From Tubiluchus corallicola (Eukaryota > Priapulida > Priapulimorpha > Priapulimorphida > Tubiluchidae), in contig JAQGDQ010000259.1 in NCBI GenBank assembly GCA_030141605.1, forward strand, positions 126,001-186,000: 60,000 bases of DNA, read 5' to 3'. Below, piece after piece: positions 52,101 through 60,000 of the stretch (position 1 is its first letter; each line of letters starts with the position of its first letter). The translations under genes were made by a program, and so were the position numbers. The notes under the pieces are model-generated. The model worked only from the letters and a program-made list of their open reading frames with translations. It was not told where the DNA came from and did not search any database.

Positions 52101-54118
52101 TATATACGTCTGCGTACATTCCTCGATGATAGCCTGATACCTTCACAATTACAAGTTTGTAAAGTCTTCATAATAATCGAATTGATTGACTGATATTAGT
52201 TGGTCCGGCAAATCTCTACAGGCATAGTACTTAATCACATCGTTTCAAACGTCAATTTTTGATGCAGTATTTAAGGGAAACAAATTGATTTTATGTTACA
52301 GATGCAGCCATAACTAAAACACTAACTGCACCAACATTCGATTCAACTACGTCCAAACATCATGCAAAACTGCATATATTAGCCATGCTTATTGATAATG
52401 TGGTAAAAGCCATTAAATTAATATTCATAATTCTATGCTGATGCAAATTATAGATTCGCAAAGTGTCAATCACAGCATATTAGGCTTACGCAACTTCGCA
52501 GACCTATTAGGTAACTGATTTCTTAATTGTCTGCAATGTGTTTGCAAAGTTTCAGGATTCATAGGCGATGTAATACAGTTAATGTCAGAGTTATTCCACA
52601 TTTCTTTTATTATTAGTATTCTATATTGCTAAAAATGAAACAATAACAGGCATAGGTATTTTATTGCATAGTCAAGGTCAGACCCGTTTAAAAATTTTCA
52701 GCATATACAGTTCTTAAAATGCTGATACATATCGTTTAGTGAAGTATCAAACCGACTGGTTTGTTAAGAAAAAATTCTGGAATTCATGATTTTCTAAATG
52801 TCACCTAGGATTGAGGGGTGGATGGACAGTTGTTCAGGCCAACATTGAACTGATAACACAAACATGTATATTTTAAAAAACCTACAGGAACAATCAAATC
52901 AAAACGATCAATAAAAATACATGCAACCCCTATAAAGTTATAAACCATAAAGACATAAACCAGCCACACACATATCAAGCAGTTACACTACACTACACAA
53001 CATTACACTACACTACACTACACCACACTACACTACACTACACTACACAACATTACACTACACTACACTACACAACATTACACTACACTACAGTACACTA
53101 CACTACACTACACTACACTACACTACACACCGCACAAACAAATTCACTAGAGCAAAGGTAGAGACAAGAAGATTCCCAGGTCTAAAACAACATAGAGCCT
53201 GCATCAACGTTTTAAACTAATTGTACAATTCACCACCATACAGGCCTGTAATACACAGTTTTACAGCAGTAGAGCGCAACTAAATCGCAATTATATTTTT
53301 AAAAAATTAAATGGCGTAAAATAAAAATAGCAAGAGTATAAAATAATAAACCTATTTGTCCGGGACGATCATCAAAGTAGTGAATATATAGACACTAACT
53401 GCCAGCCATAAACAAAATCAGATGAAATGAATCAATTACACAGACTGGCTTTTTAACAGTTCTTTTCTTTCAAGTAAATTTGGTTTCAAAATCCAGCAAT
53501 TGTGGTTTTACGCTATCCTCAGAAAAAATGTTATAAAAATAAAAAAAAACAAATTAAGTTTTATTACCTAATTAACTCCAATTAGAAAAGACGCAAAAGC
53601 AAAAAAACTTACTTATCAACATAATTAATGATGAAACTTCTTGATCAAACAAGAGCAAGTCACGCCTATTGCAAGAGAGTTAAACTATCAATGATTATAT
53701 AGTTTTATACATACTGACTTCTGGCAACCGTTTGGACATAACTTACTGTCCCTTTCTTCGTAGTTGCCAATCCAATTTCTAACTAGTATATATACTATAT
53801 AGTACTTAGTAGTAAACTAGTAGTAAGTAGTATACTTAGGTACTAATTTAGTAAGCCTGGCTTGTATGCCATTTATCTGTTAATGAAAAACAAACAAAAT
53901 AGAATACTAGTGCGCTTCTAAAATAAAAACATTAATAACTTGATATGAATCGTAAGCTACTTACTTTTCGCAGCAGCCAGTAAATCTTTGCACTCTTTTA
54001 TCAAAGTTTTGATTTGTTGACTCGTTTTCTCTAACTCCTTTTCATGAGCGTGAATATTTTCTCTGAAATAAGGGCTGTCTGTTAAGCAGTCCCTAAACTC
54101 AAGCGGTAGCAAGCCCAT
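10067..54118 (-). CDS. Graf: GRAF-class Rho GTPase-activating protein, complete (BAR-PH-RhoGAP-SH3)
   Basis: Twenty-five coding exons on the minus strand join in phase to 2514 nt (837 codons plus stop). The start ATG at 54116-54118 (context AAAATGG) opens with [11 protein letters not shown], the conserved GRAF N-terminus. The TGA at 10067-10069 follows the SH3 end ENYVEYLP. Domain order and length match vertebrate ARHGAP26/10/42 (GRAF1 is about 814 residues). The C-terminal SH3 separates it from oligophrenin-1. Known GRAF proteins bind curved membranes through BAR-PH, speed GTP hydrolysis on Rho/Cdc42, and act in clathrin-independent endocytosis, adhesion and actin turnover. Orthology to one vertebrate paralogue is not implied. 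Intron 1 (33250-53964) is 20.7 kb. All introns are GT-AG except one GC-AG intron at 14616-15195. The exon lists are in the five block entries. Confidence 0.95.
11229..11690. mobile_element. degraded hAT-like non-autonomous element
   Basis: The left end CCAGGGGTGTGCAAA followed by GCCGGGCCACATTAAA, and internal or right-side CCGGGCCGCACTTT and GCGGGCCGCACAAA, resemble the ends of Charlie-type hAT elements (CAGGGGTGTCAAACT ... GGGCC). The right terminal repeat and an 8-bp target duplication are not clear, so boundaries are approximate. It lies in Graf intron 23. Confidence 0.35.
11937..11973 (+). promoter_or_regulatory. cluster of five nuclear-receptor half-sites
   Basis: Within 37 bp are TGACCT (11937-11942), AGGTCA (11946-11951), TGGTCA (11952-11957), AGGTCA (11962-11967) and TGGTCA (11968-11973). 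Two AGGTCATGGTCA direct pairs are spaced by four bases, with one inverted half-site before them. AGGTCA is the common half-site of many nuclear receptors. Function inside Graf intron 23 is inferred only, and a decayed tandem repeat is an alternative. Confidence 0.3.
12943..13637. mobile_element. TA-flanked TIR element (pogo/mariner-like MITE), about 0.7 kb
   Basis: The ends are inverted copies of each other: CAGTAAGTCCTCGCTTAACA at the left and its near-exact complement GTTAAGCGAGGACTTAGTG at the right, about 22 of 24 bases matching. Each end abuts TA (12941-12942 and 13638-13639), the Tc1/mariner/pogo target duplication. The inside is AT-rich with no transposase frame, so it is non-autonomous. 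It lies in Graf intron 23. Confidence 0.8.
13834..18021 (-). CDS. Graf: Graf exons 20-23: Ser/Pro-rich linker
   Basis: Exons are 17763-18021, 15196-15405, 14481-14615 and 13834-13882, covering residues 564-780. This disordered-looking linker joins the RhoGAP and SH3 domains. It has Ser/Asn/Pro-rich stretches such as [18 protein letters not shown] and a serine run in exon 22 ([16 protein letters not shown]). Sequence is poorly conserved outside the ends, so these exons rest on open frame, splice signals and phase continuity. Exon 21 ends at an AG|GCAAGT donor, a GC-AG intron with the strong consensus usual for that class. The intron between exons 20 and 21 contains the 36-bp minisatellite. Confidence 0.85.
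13972..14237. mobile_element. TA-flanked TIR element, 266 bp
   Basis: The left end CAGGTAGTCGTCGACTTGCA and the right end GTAAGTCGACGATTACCTG are inverted repeats with few mismatches. TA sits directly outside both ends (13970-13971, 14238-14239). The short length, absence of coding sequence and TA duplication mark a mariner/pogo-type MITE, different in end sequence from the one at 12943-13637. It lies in Graf intron 22. Confidence 0.8.
15647..17400. repeat. 36-bp minisatellite, about 48 copies
   Basis: The unit is TTTTTTACACTCTCAAGTTA followed by CTTCAAGCAAATGAAC. Variants include AAACAGATGAAC, AAGCACACGAAC, CTATTTTACAC, TATACCCTC, CACAATC and TCAATGCAC. Because 36 is a multiple of three and the unit lacks stops in two plus frames, long ORFs (up to 397 codons) appear, but all minus frames are closed and a one-base insertion at about 16741 and again near 16852 breaks the frames. 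Blocks of variants recur in the same order, which suggests segmental expansion. The array sits in the Graf intron between exons 20 and 21. Confidence 0.95.
18543..21971 (-). CDS. Graf: Graf exons 14-19: RhoGAP domain
   Basis: Exons are 21929-21971, 20773-20901, 20436-20520, 19902-19960, 18876-18981 and 18543-18702, covering residues 370-563. The catalytic arginine finger is Arg410 in [11 protein letters not shown] (exon 15). The later GAP motifs are also present: [20 protein letters not shown] across exons 16-17, LPEPLM in exon 17, and [19 protein letters not shown] in exon 19, whose Asn and Arg stabilise the GTPase switch regions. The domain looks intact, so active GAP function toward Rho-family GTPases is expected from the family. 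Specificity (RhoA versus Cdc42) cannot be read from the sequence. Confidence 0.95.
19090..19872 (+). repeat. possible retroposed repeat with (TTAC)n tail
   Basis: A stretch of distinctive composition ends in GATAAATAAATGACTTAC followed by a TTAC tandem (about 19853-19872), as many LINE or SINE 3' ends do. No reverse transcriptase or tRNA box was found. It occupies most of Graf intron 17. The left edge is a guess. Confidence 0.3.
22065..22616. mobile_element. TIR element with GC-rich core, 552 bp
   Basis: The ends CAGGGATGAGAAT and ATTCTCATCCCTG are inverted repeats, and ATTAAC occurs directly outside both ends (22059-22064, 22617-22622). The CAGGGATG-type end resembles hAT elements, but the visible target repeat is 6 bp rather than 8. 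Inside, 22105-22195 is a G/C-rich block with a palindromic CGCCCCCATGGGGG core, unlike the surrounding intron. There is no transposase frame. It lies in Graf intron 13. Confidence 0.7.
22821..24096 (-). CDS. Graf: Graf exons 10-13: PH domain
   Basis: Exons are 24027-24096, 23750-23847, 23265-23359 and 22821-22899, covering residues 256-369. The block reads as a PH fold: GYLFLMEK for strand 1, [17 protein letters not shown] for strands 2-3, then [17 protein letters not shown], and the C-terminal helix [18 protein letters not shown] with the invariant Trp. In GRAF proteins this domain sits beside BAR and adds phosphoinositide binding. The human equivalents SIEKRFCFDV and EEDRRLWMEAMDG are near identical, which fixes the frame and splice sites. 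Exon 12 ends two bases into an Arg codon completed by exon 13. Confidence 0.95.
26019..54118 (-). CDS. Graf: Graf exons 1-9: BAR domain
   Basis: Exons are 53965-54118, 33154-33249, 32538-32599, 31669-31740, 31431-31532, 29719-29829, 28848-28890, 26532-26593 and 26019-26081, covering residues 1-255. They form the long helical BAR coiled coil that dimerises and senses or shapes curved membrane. Recognisable segments are [14 protein letters not shown] in exon 2, IEDERDRM in exon 3, [14 protein letters not shown] in exon 4, [11 protein letters not shown] in exon 5, and [20 protein letters not shown] in exon 6. GWLTFYHQ in exon 7 continues into [12 protein letters not shown] in exon 8. Exon 9 ([14 protein letters not shown]) replaces the human NTRNRFEGTRSEVE-like segment that leads into the PH domain. 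Exons 4, 5, 6 and 9 are whole numbers of codons, so some exon skipping would keep the frame. Confidence 0.95.
27736..28497. mobile_element. hAT-like non-autonomous element, about 0.76 kb
   Basis: The left end TAGGGGTGGGACGAA and right end TTCGTCCCATCCCCA are inverted repeats. They are flanked by near-matching GTCCTTTA (27728-27735) and GTCCCTTT (28498-28505), compatible with an 8-bp hAT duplication that has since mutated. There is no transposase frame. It is located in Graf intron 7. Confidence 0.65.
31833..32310. repeat. dispersed repeat family, copy A
   Basis: This stretch aligns in the same orientation over its whole length with 50850-51308. Shared landmarks are TCACTATAATATAAGC, AATTTATTTTATTATAAACT, GCAGTATTAAATTTGAA-like sequence, AAAGATCGGTAAACA, AAAGACGCTTTCTGCA, CCAAAGACGCGAAA and TTGGGGTTATATGGGCCTTT. 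By eye about three quarters or more of positions match. No terminal repeats, poly(A) or protein frame were found. Copy A is in Graf intron 3. Confidence 0.8.
33744..33775. repeat. (ATC)n microsatellite
   Basis: About eleven perfect ATC units form the array, in Graf intron 1. The poly-Asp run in the minus frame is an artefact of it. Confidence 0.95.
34836..34949 (-). mobile_element. inverted fragment of the neighbouring BEL reverse transcriptase
   Basis: The minus strand of this stretch is identical for 93 bp (34836-34928) to 35720-35812 of the BEL element and similar for about 20 bp more. It encodes the RT segment [20 protein letters not shown]. It lies upstream of the truncated element and in the opposite orientation, so it is a rearranged piece and not part of the open element. 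Confidence 0.9.
34974..35250. repeat. perfect 90-bp inverted repeat with 97-bp loop
   Basis: The arm at 34974-35063 (starting CATGAAAATAGTACAAACAA) is exactly the reverse complement of 35161-35250, and the bases just outside both ends stop matching. The loop is 35064-35160. The perfect identity implies a recent origin or gene conversion. It sits between the inverted RT fragment and the truncated BEL element. Confidence 0.95.
35327..36253 (+). pseudogene. BEL/Pao reverse transcriptase and start of RNase H
   Basis: The frame opens without an ATG inside the RT palm at [12 protein letters not shown], with the catalytic [10 protein letters not shown] block and the second metal-binding motif YVDDLL. 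It then runs through the BEL thumb ([13 protein letters not shown]) to [12 protein letters not shown] of the RNase H start, where a single-base frameshift near 36200 ends it at 36253. The upstream RT fingers are lost at the truncation point. Confidence 0.9.
36192..37157 (+). pseudogene. BEL/Pao RNase H and integrase N-terminus, frameshifted
   Basis: This frame picks up RNase H after the frameshift. It contains [24 protein letters not shown], the [12 protein letters not shown] metal-site block and [11 protein letters not shown], all typical of BEL/Pao, and then the linker into the integrase zinc region ([20 protein letters not shown]). It ends at a TGA (37155-37157) that lies in frame with the following integrase ORF, so one substitution, probably CGA to TGA, explains the break. 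Confidence 0.88.
37158..38279 (+). pseudogene. BEL/Pao integrase and C-terminal domain
   Basis: After the in-frame stop the frame continues through the zinc-binding HHCC region (HFHETNGH ... CRQC) into the DDE core. The first Asp is in VGVDCFGP, the second in [10 protein letters not shown], and the Glu in [13 protein letters not shown]. The tail ([27 protein letters not shown]) is the DUF5641-like domain of BEL/Pao integrases. From the first ATG at 37212 it is 355 codons, ending at 38279. The three catalytic acidic residues are all present. Confidence 0.9.
38441..38575 (+). mobile_element. decayed LINE reverse transcriptase fragment
   Basis: The plus frame reads [17 protein letters not shown], the RT block A of jockey/CR1-like non-LTR elements (FVDLTKAFDTVNR). 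After a stop it continues with [17 protein letters not shown], equivalent to the ...FI..L..LHDGM segment. It abuts the BEL remnant and has stops, so it is a fossil. Ends are not defined. Confidence 0.65.
41084..41101. repeat. (TA)n microsatellite
   Basis: Nine TA units form a simple repeat in Graf intron 1. Confidence 0.9.
42716..42960 (+). repeat. tRNA-derived SINE-like unit
   Basis: The 5' part (42719-42790) has a pol III A box TGGCCAAGTGG, an anticodon-like GACTGCAACC and a B box GAGTTCGAATC with tRNA-like spacing. About 170 bp of unrelated sequence follows. No proper acceptor stem or intact tRNA fold closes, so it is a tRNA-derived retroposon and not a tRNA gene. Its 3' boundary is approximate. 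Confidence 0.55.
43086..43487 (-). other. 133-codon coding-like ORF, unassigned
   Basis: The minus frame is open for 133 codons with less AT bias than its surroundings. It includes [40 protein letters not shown] and [13 protein letters not shown]. The latter part loosely resembles the second half of a death-effector-type helical bundle, but this rests on pattern only. It lies in Graf intron 1 on the Graf strand. No flanking exons were identified. It could be a lost exon, a pseudogene fragment or a transposon piece. Confidence 0.3.
44290..44833. mobile_element. TTAA-flanked TIR element, 544 bp
   Basis: TTAA lies directly outside both ends (44286-44289, 44834-44837). The ends AGGAAAACCGGATGATTGT and ACAATCGTCCGGTTTTCTT are inverted repeats with few mismatches. 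TTAA duplication is the mark of piggyBac-type insertion, although canonical piggyBac ends begin CCC, so the family is uncertain. There is no transposase frame. It is inside Graf intron 1. Confidence 0.7.
46103..46860 (-). mobile_element. 5'-truncated CR1/L2-like LINE with (ATT)n tail
   Basis: Minus-strand frames encode the end of a non-LTR reverse transcriptase: [15 protein letters not shown] and [14 protein letters not shown] (46623-46832), then [37 protein letters not shown] and [18 protein letters not shown] (46463-46720). A stop-containing stretch down to about 46280 resembles the usual ...[10 protein letters not shown] end. The element finishes in a trinucleotide tail seen as (TAA)n at 46103-46153 on the plus strand, typical of CR1/L2-type 3' ends. 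Frameshifts make it inactive. Confidence 0.9.
50850..51308. repeat. dispersed repeat family, copy B
   Basis: This is the second copy of the unit at 31833-32310, in the same orientation. Shared blocks include TCACTATAATATAAGC, CAAAGATCGGTAAACA-like sequence, AAAGACGCTTTCTGCA, GCCAAAGACGCGAAA and GTTGGGGTTATATGGGCCTT. The copies differ by many substitutions and small indels. It lies in Graf intron 1. Confidence 0.8.
51362..51373 (+). promoter_or_regulatory. AGGTCA tandem half-sites
   Basis: Two adjacent AGGTCA half-sites (51362-51367, 51368-51373) are followed by AAAGTCA at about 51390. This arrangement can bind nuclear receptors. It may equally be a remnant of an AAGGTCA-type simple repeat. 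Confidence 0.2.
51794..52000 (+). other. 68-codon coding-like ORF, unassigned
   Basis: This open frame in a locally less AT-rich stretch encodes a basic, charged peptide (contains [19 protein letters not shown] and [15 protein letters not shown]) and ends with a TGA. Two other frames across the same DNA are also open, which weakens the case. No splice partners or family were recognised. Confidence 0.2.
52984..53128. repeat. (TACAC)n pentanucleotide array
   Basis: About 28 units of TACAC form the array, with a larger period visible where ACAACATTACAC interrupts the pentamers several times. Despite the CACTA string there are no inverted ends or transposase, so it is a simple satellite and not a CACTA transposon. 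Confidence 0.95.
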
Positions 54119-54524
54119 TTTAAGGCTTAGCGCGTCACCAAATGGAATTTATCTCATCGTTTTCACAGTTACAAATACACGCTGTAAAAGTTTCAATTAC
54201 GAAAACATGGGCGAGAGCTTTATCCACAATGCATCGCGATTAACGCAATAACATAAAACTGTTAACGCTAAGATTCAGTTGCGATTTCTTTGTGAACATA
54301 CTTTCATATTGGCAACAACTCCGATACCTAGTGAAGAAAAAATCAGCACTTTGGGAACAGACTCTAACCAAATTATTTTCAACTCTCATTATGTTTATTT
54401 TTATAATTTTTCATTTAAAAACTGGTACAGATACCTACTACTTGTAAGTCATTTTTCTTTTTTATTGCTAAATTATATAATTTTTATGTAAATGTAACTG
54501 TGATTTTTGTATCAGTATACCATC
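54119..54524 (-). promoter_or_regulatory. Graf: Graf 5' UTR and proximal promoter region
   Basis: This is the sequence just upstream of the Graf ATG. No clear TATA box is visible at a useful distance, and the AT-rich content makes motif calls unreliable. An upstream non-coding exon cannot be excluded. Confidence 0.35.
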
Positions 54525-54679
54525 TACTCAGTCATATTTGAATTCTTTTGTAGTTGCTTTTATGGTTTATTAAGTTCTCGTTTAATTTCGGAGCTACTTA
54601 TATAACATACCACCGAAATTAAACGAGAACTTAATAAACTATAAAAGCAACTACAAAAGAATTCAAACACGACTGAGTA
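54525..54679. repeat. near-perfect inverted repeat, 67-bp arms, 21-bp loop
   Basis: The arm at 54525-54591 pairs with 54613-54679. From GAATTCTTTTGTAGTTGC to the loop (54592-54612) pairing is almost complete (one mismatch seen), with a few mismatches near the outer ends. It lies 0.4 kb upstream of the Graf start codon. It could be a fold-back transposon, a template-switch product or a hairpin RNA source. A 123-codon minus ORF across it is not supported. Confidence 0.9.
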
Positions 54680-55277
54680 AGAATAAAAAGACATCAACCT
54701 CTGATAATCAACAACCGACAACAAAATGAGACATGGAATCTTAAACTGATTCACGCATTTTTCCAGCAAAATAAACACCACTATTCCTTGACAATGCTGT
54801 CCAACTACAACTAACCTTAGATAGCAACAAAGAAAAAATAAAAAAGAAGTTGAACAATACTCAAGGTCTGACATCCATATCTGATTGTTTTTTTTAGTTT
54901 TGGTAGATCTGAAAAATATAAGACATTCCATAGTTTTTTATTTAGACAACTGCTTCAGTGTGGTCAAAGAAAGTATGGCTCACAAACCAACGAGGTTTCT
55001 GGGGATCATACCAACTGTATACACAACTAATTAACTTTTATAACACTTTTCTACTGTTCTAATGACATTGACTTCTTCAGTGAGCTTGATCAAGGTACTG
55101 CCCTGAGCTGAACTGCACTTCCCCCTAGCTATGCCACTGATGAATTTGGGAAAAAATTAAAATTTCTAGTTTGCAGTTTTTGAGCAGTGATGGCGTACGC
55201 ATGCACAATCACCAAAAATGTACATGTAATGCAAGTCTACTTTTCACTAGTGACATCACAACCATCATCAACCTAAC

Positions 55278-55278
<1 letters not shown>

Positions 55279-55308
<30 letters not shown>
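55279..55308. repeat. (TA)n microsatellite
   Basis: About fifteen TA units lie between Graf and ZNF330. Confidence 0.95.
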
Positions 55309-55315
<7 letters not shown>

Positions 55316-55857
55316 GTTAGGGGGTGGTGAAAATAGCTTTTTTATCCAATCTTTTTACAAATTTCCCTACTTTGGAGGTTTGATGAGATACTAACATGGG
55401 TAAATTTTCAGGTAGATTAAGATTTGGGAATATGTGTCTCCACTTATGTTAAGATTTCGGAAATATGCTCATTTGTGTAGTAATTTTAAGAACTATTATA
55501 TCCACTCCACTGATCTAGCAATTTTCACCTGAGTTTGCAATGATTAATAGTTGTCGCAAATAGAACTGTAACAGTTTTGCATGTTAGGAAGTTGTATCTG
55601 CAAAATTTAAAAATGTGTGTATTTTATCCATATATTGCCATAGGTTAACTAATGCTTTCAAAATTGCCCCTATATAAATTTTTCAAAATGCCCTTCATTG
55701 GAATGTAAGCCCCAATTTGTTGTGAAAAACAATAACAGTACCTTGTATTGTTTACTTTTGCCATTGTGATTTCTTTATAATATAAGTTGAAAATGTTCAC
55801 ACTGCTCAACAGCTATTTTTTCTAGAAAAAATAATTTTAGAAAGCGTTTTTACATTT

Positions 55858-56015
55858 TGTGAATCACAAACTCTGGAAAAGTTAGCCGCAAGCCACATGG
55901 CTACCCTACTAAGCTACCAGATAACCAGTTGCCAACGGTTGGAAAAATATTCTACGGGATTATCAATTCAAGATGGAGGCCTAGTCAGAGAAGGATCCAG
56001 AACACAGATTTGTTG
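55858..56015 (+). other. decayed coding-like fragment
   Basis: A plus frame is open here and contains SRKPHGYPTKLPDNQLPTVG, in sequence of higher GC than its flanks, then hits a stop at about 56016. The LPDNQLPT string recalls transposon-linked proteins of aquatic invertebrates, but I cannot name the family. Confidence 0.25.
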
Positions 56016-56080
56016 CGTAGCTGAAGAGATTGTAGCACAAGTGTATTGGTTTATATGTATCTGATTATATTATATTATTA

Positions 56081-56563
56081 CCACACTTTTTCAGCTTCTG
56101 CTTTTAGATACTTCCTAATTGCTTTTCTTATTTCCTTTTTCAATTGTGACTTCAATAAGCTTTGCATTCTTTCAGCATTTATATCTAAATCACACATGCT
56201 GCAACTTCTCTAATTTCTGTCACCCACTTTCTCTGTATGTTTTCATAACATATACTCAACAGCACCTTTTTAGCATCTCATTGTAAACATTTTTGGCTTC
56301 ATCATACACCTTAAAGTTTGTTTTTGCCAACTTTCTATTTCTTCATAATTCGTTTCTATCAATTTACCCTACACCTCCATATTGAAAATTAAACTGGGAA
56401 TCATCGTTGTATTGTATAATAACCGTCTTATTTTTACAGCTTCAATTCGTACAGCATCAGAACCACTCCAATTCATAATCTCATATAATTTATCATAATT
56501 ATGTTCCACTTTCTTACTTCTTTCCTCAACAGACACTTTATGTTTAATAAAATTTTCCTGAGT
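56081..56563 (-). mobile_element. decayed LINE 3' coding remnant
   Basis: Reading leftward, the minus frame encodes KKVEHNYDKLYEIMNWSG and VRIEAVKIRRLLYNTTMIPS, then LIFNMEV, the post-RT region of non-LTR elements (R.LLY...+.S.++...E.W). After frame changes come TNYEEIESWQKQTLR and MQSLLKSQLKKEIRKAIRKY. An AT-rich tail follows. Several stops and frameshifts make it a fossil. Confidence 0.6.
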
Positions 56564-56779
56564 CTTTTAATTTTTCCTTTCTTAATATACATAATTTTTA
56601 TTACCTTCCTCAACGTATACTGCCCATTTTATTTACCTGCACCACTGTATTTCACTAGGCGAAGGATGTTGTCGTTGTGTAAAGTCACCTGCTTATCGTG
56701 ACTGAACATCAGAAACGTTTTGTTCTATTGCGTATACGCGAGGCTGCTACTGTATATATGTATTTGCCATGGCGGTGTA

Positions 56780-57697
56780 GGGAGCCGAGTGGACCACTGA
56801 GCCAAGTAGACCACTTCCGGTAAAACCGATGCGCTAAAAGTAGTGTCCTACATGGGCAGCCCAAGTAGGACACTAGCGATTTTTGTCGAGAAACTTGCTC
56901 TGGCAAAACTTGTTTCCAGTTTATATTACCATTGTTTATAAGTATTGTTATGACATAATAAAGCATAAAACAAAATTTCTTTTAGAAATTGATATTCCTT
57001 GGCAATTTACAAATGCATTTCTTACAATAATTTCATCATTATGATTAACTCCATTAATATATCATAACATTAAACCTAGTATCTAATGCTTTAAAGAGAG
57101 AAATTCTGCACACAGTTATTACAGAAATAATTGCAAATTTAAAAATGAGACAGATGCTGCTAAGCCTTCACAACACCAAAAAGTAATTTTTAACATTTAA
57201 GAAAAGCAAGGATAATTAGTTTTAATATTATCAGTAGTATTGTAACATGTAGGGCACTGTCCTACATGGCTCGCTAGCCCATGTAGGACACATAGATCGC
57301 TAGAACGTTTACTTATAAGAAAACAATTATTTGCCCAAGAGGTAGTGAAACGGATCACCTGTTTGTGAAGTGAGACAAAAATAAAAAATGATATACCTTA
57401 AACAAATGTTGAATTCGCAAAAAAGTGGGTTTTTTTCACTTCAACAACATTAATATCGAAACCAAATTTAATATTGTCCGTTCTACCAGCTCAGAATAAA
57501 ATTCTTTTATTTTATTAGATGTATAATAAACTATTCAACGTGTACTAACGTTTTTAATTATTATTATTACATAAACAAGCACAACGGACGGTGTCAGTAC
57601 ACTTAACGACTCAATACGCGACCTGTCTCTAGTGTCCTACTTGGGCAGCCCAAGTAGACCAATTGGTCTACTTGGCTCAGTGGTCCACTCGGCTCCC
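56780..57697. mobile_element. fold-back element with 34-bp TIRs and nested palindromes
   Basis: The ends GGGAGCCGAGTGGACCACTG plus AGCCAAGTAGACCA (56780-56813) and its exact complement at 57664-57697 form perfect terminal inverted repeats. Inside are palindromes built on TGTCCTACWTGGGC at 56842-56874, 57259-57290 and 57631-57656, and the self-complementary AAGTAGACCAATTGGTCTAC at 57652-57671 extends two bases further. No protein frame and no clear target duplication were found. It ends 58 bp before the ZNF330 ATG. Confidence 0.85.
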
Positions 57698-57754
57698 AAC
57701 AGGTGGTTCGGCGTTGATGTGAGTTTCAGTGGTATCTAGCTTTTGCCTTTTGTC

Positions 57755-60000
<2,246 letters not shown>

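Larger units (their letters stand above)
33250..53964 (-). other. Graf: Graf intron 1 (20.7 kb), filled with transposon remnants
   Basis: The intron runs from the GTAAGT donor after exon 1 to the TAG acceptor before exon 2. It holds the BEL/Pao element, LINE fragments, the SINE-like unit, the TTAA element, dispersed repeat copy B and several microsatellites, each listed separately. In the gaps 33316-34835, 38580-42700, 46860-50840 and 51310-52980 I see only AT-rich sequence with short ORFs and no supported gene. A long first intron is where enhancers of such genes usually lie, but none can be named here. Confidence 0.8.

Noticed and set aside
52984-53128. CACTA-type transposon end
   Set aside because: The CACTA string comes only from a pentanucleotide tandem array, with no inverted ends or target duplication.
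54560-54931. Minus-strand 123-codon ORF upstream of Graf
   Set aside because: It runs through the inverted repeat, is rich in F, C, L and S as expected from AT-rich DNA, and has no recognisable motif.

Overview
The window is nuclear DNA from an invertebrate animal. It is AT-rich, genes are split by many GT-AG introns, and remnants of metazoan transposons (BEL/Pao, LINEs, a tRNA-derived SINE, several TIR elements) fill introns and gaps. Nothing prokaryotic or organellar was seen. The phylum cannot be fixed from this sequence alone.

Three host genes are firmly supported by hand-assembled exons with matching phases. (1) A Maf-domain nucleotide pyrophosphatase of the ASMTL type lies on the minus strand at 1289-5545, with five exons seen and the 3' end missing. 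(2) A complete GRAF-class RhoGAP (BAR-PH-RhoGAP-Ser/Pro linker-SH3) lies on the minus strand at 10067-54118. It has 25 coding exons and 837 codons plus stop, which is close to the length of vertebrate GRAF1, and it fills about three quarters of the window. (3) The 5' part of ZNF330/NOA36 lies on the plus strand from 57755, with three exons seen, and runs off the right edge. Graf and ZNF330 are head to head, with start codons 3.6 kb apart. ASMTL and Graf are in tandem.

The rest is intron and intergenic DNA rich in mobile elements. Graf intron 1 is 20.7 kb and holds a 5'-truncated, mutated BEL/Pao retrotransposon (35327-38368). Next to it are an inverted copy of part of its own reverse transcriptase and a perfect 90-bp inverted repeat. 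The same intron holds LINE fragments, a SINE, an element bounded by TTAA, and one of two copies of an unclassified 0.46-0.48 kb repeat. Other Graf introns carry TA-flanked and hAT-like short elements and a 36-bp minisatellite of about 48 copies whose long plus-strand ORFs are a by-product of the repeat unit.

The most unusual structures are a 0.9-kb fold-back element with 34-bp terminal inverted repeats and nested palindromes that ends 58 bp before the ZNF330 start codon, the 67-bp-arm hairpin 0.4 kb upstream of the Graf start codon, and the palindromic rearrangement beside the BEL element. A few coding-like fragments (about 1648-1970, 6410-6680, 43086-43487, 51794-52000) could not be assigned. 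No complete, unambiguously new biological system was found.
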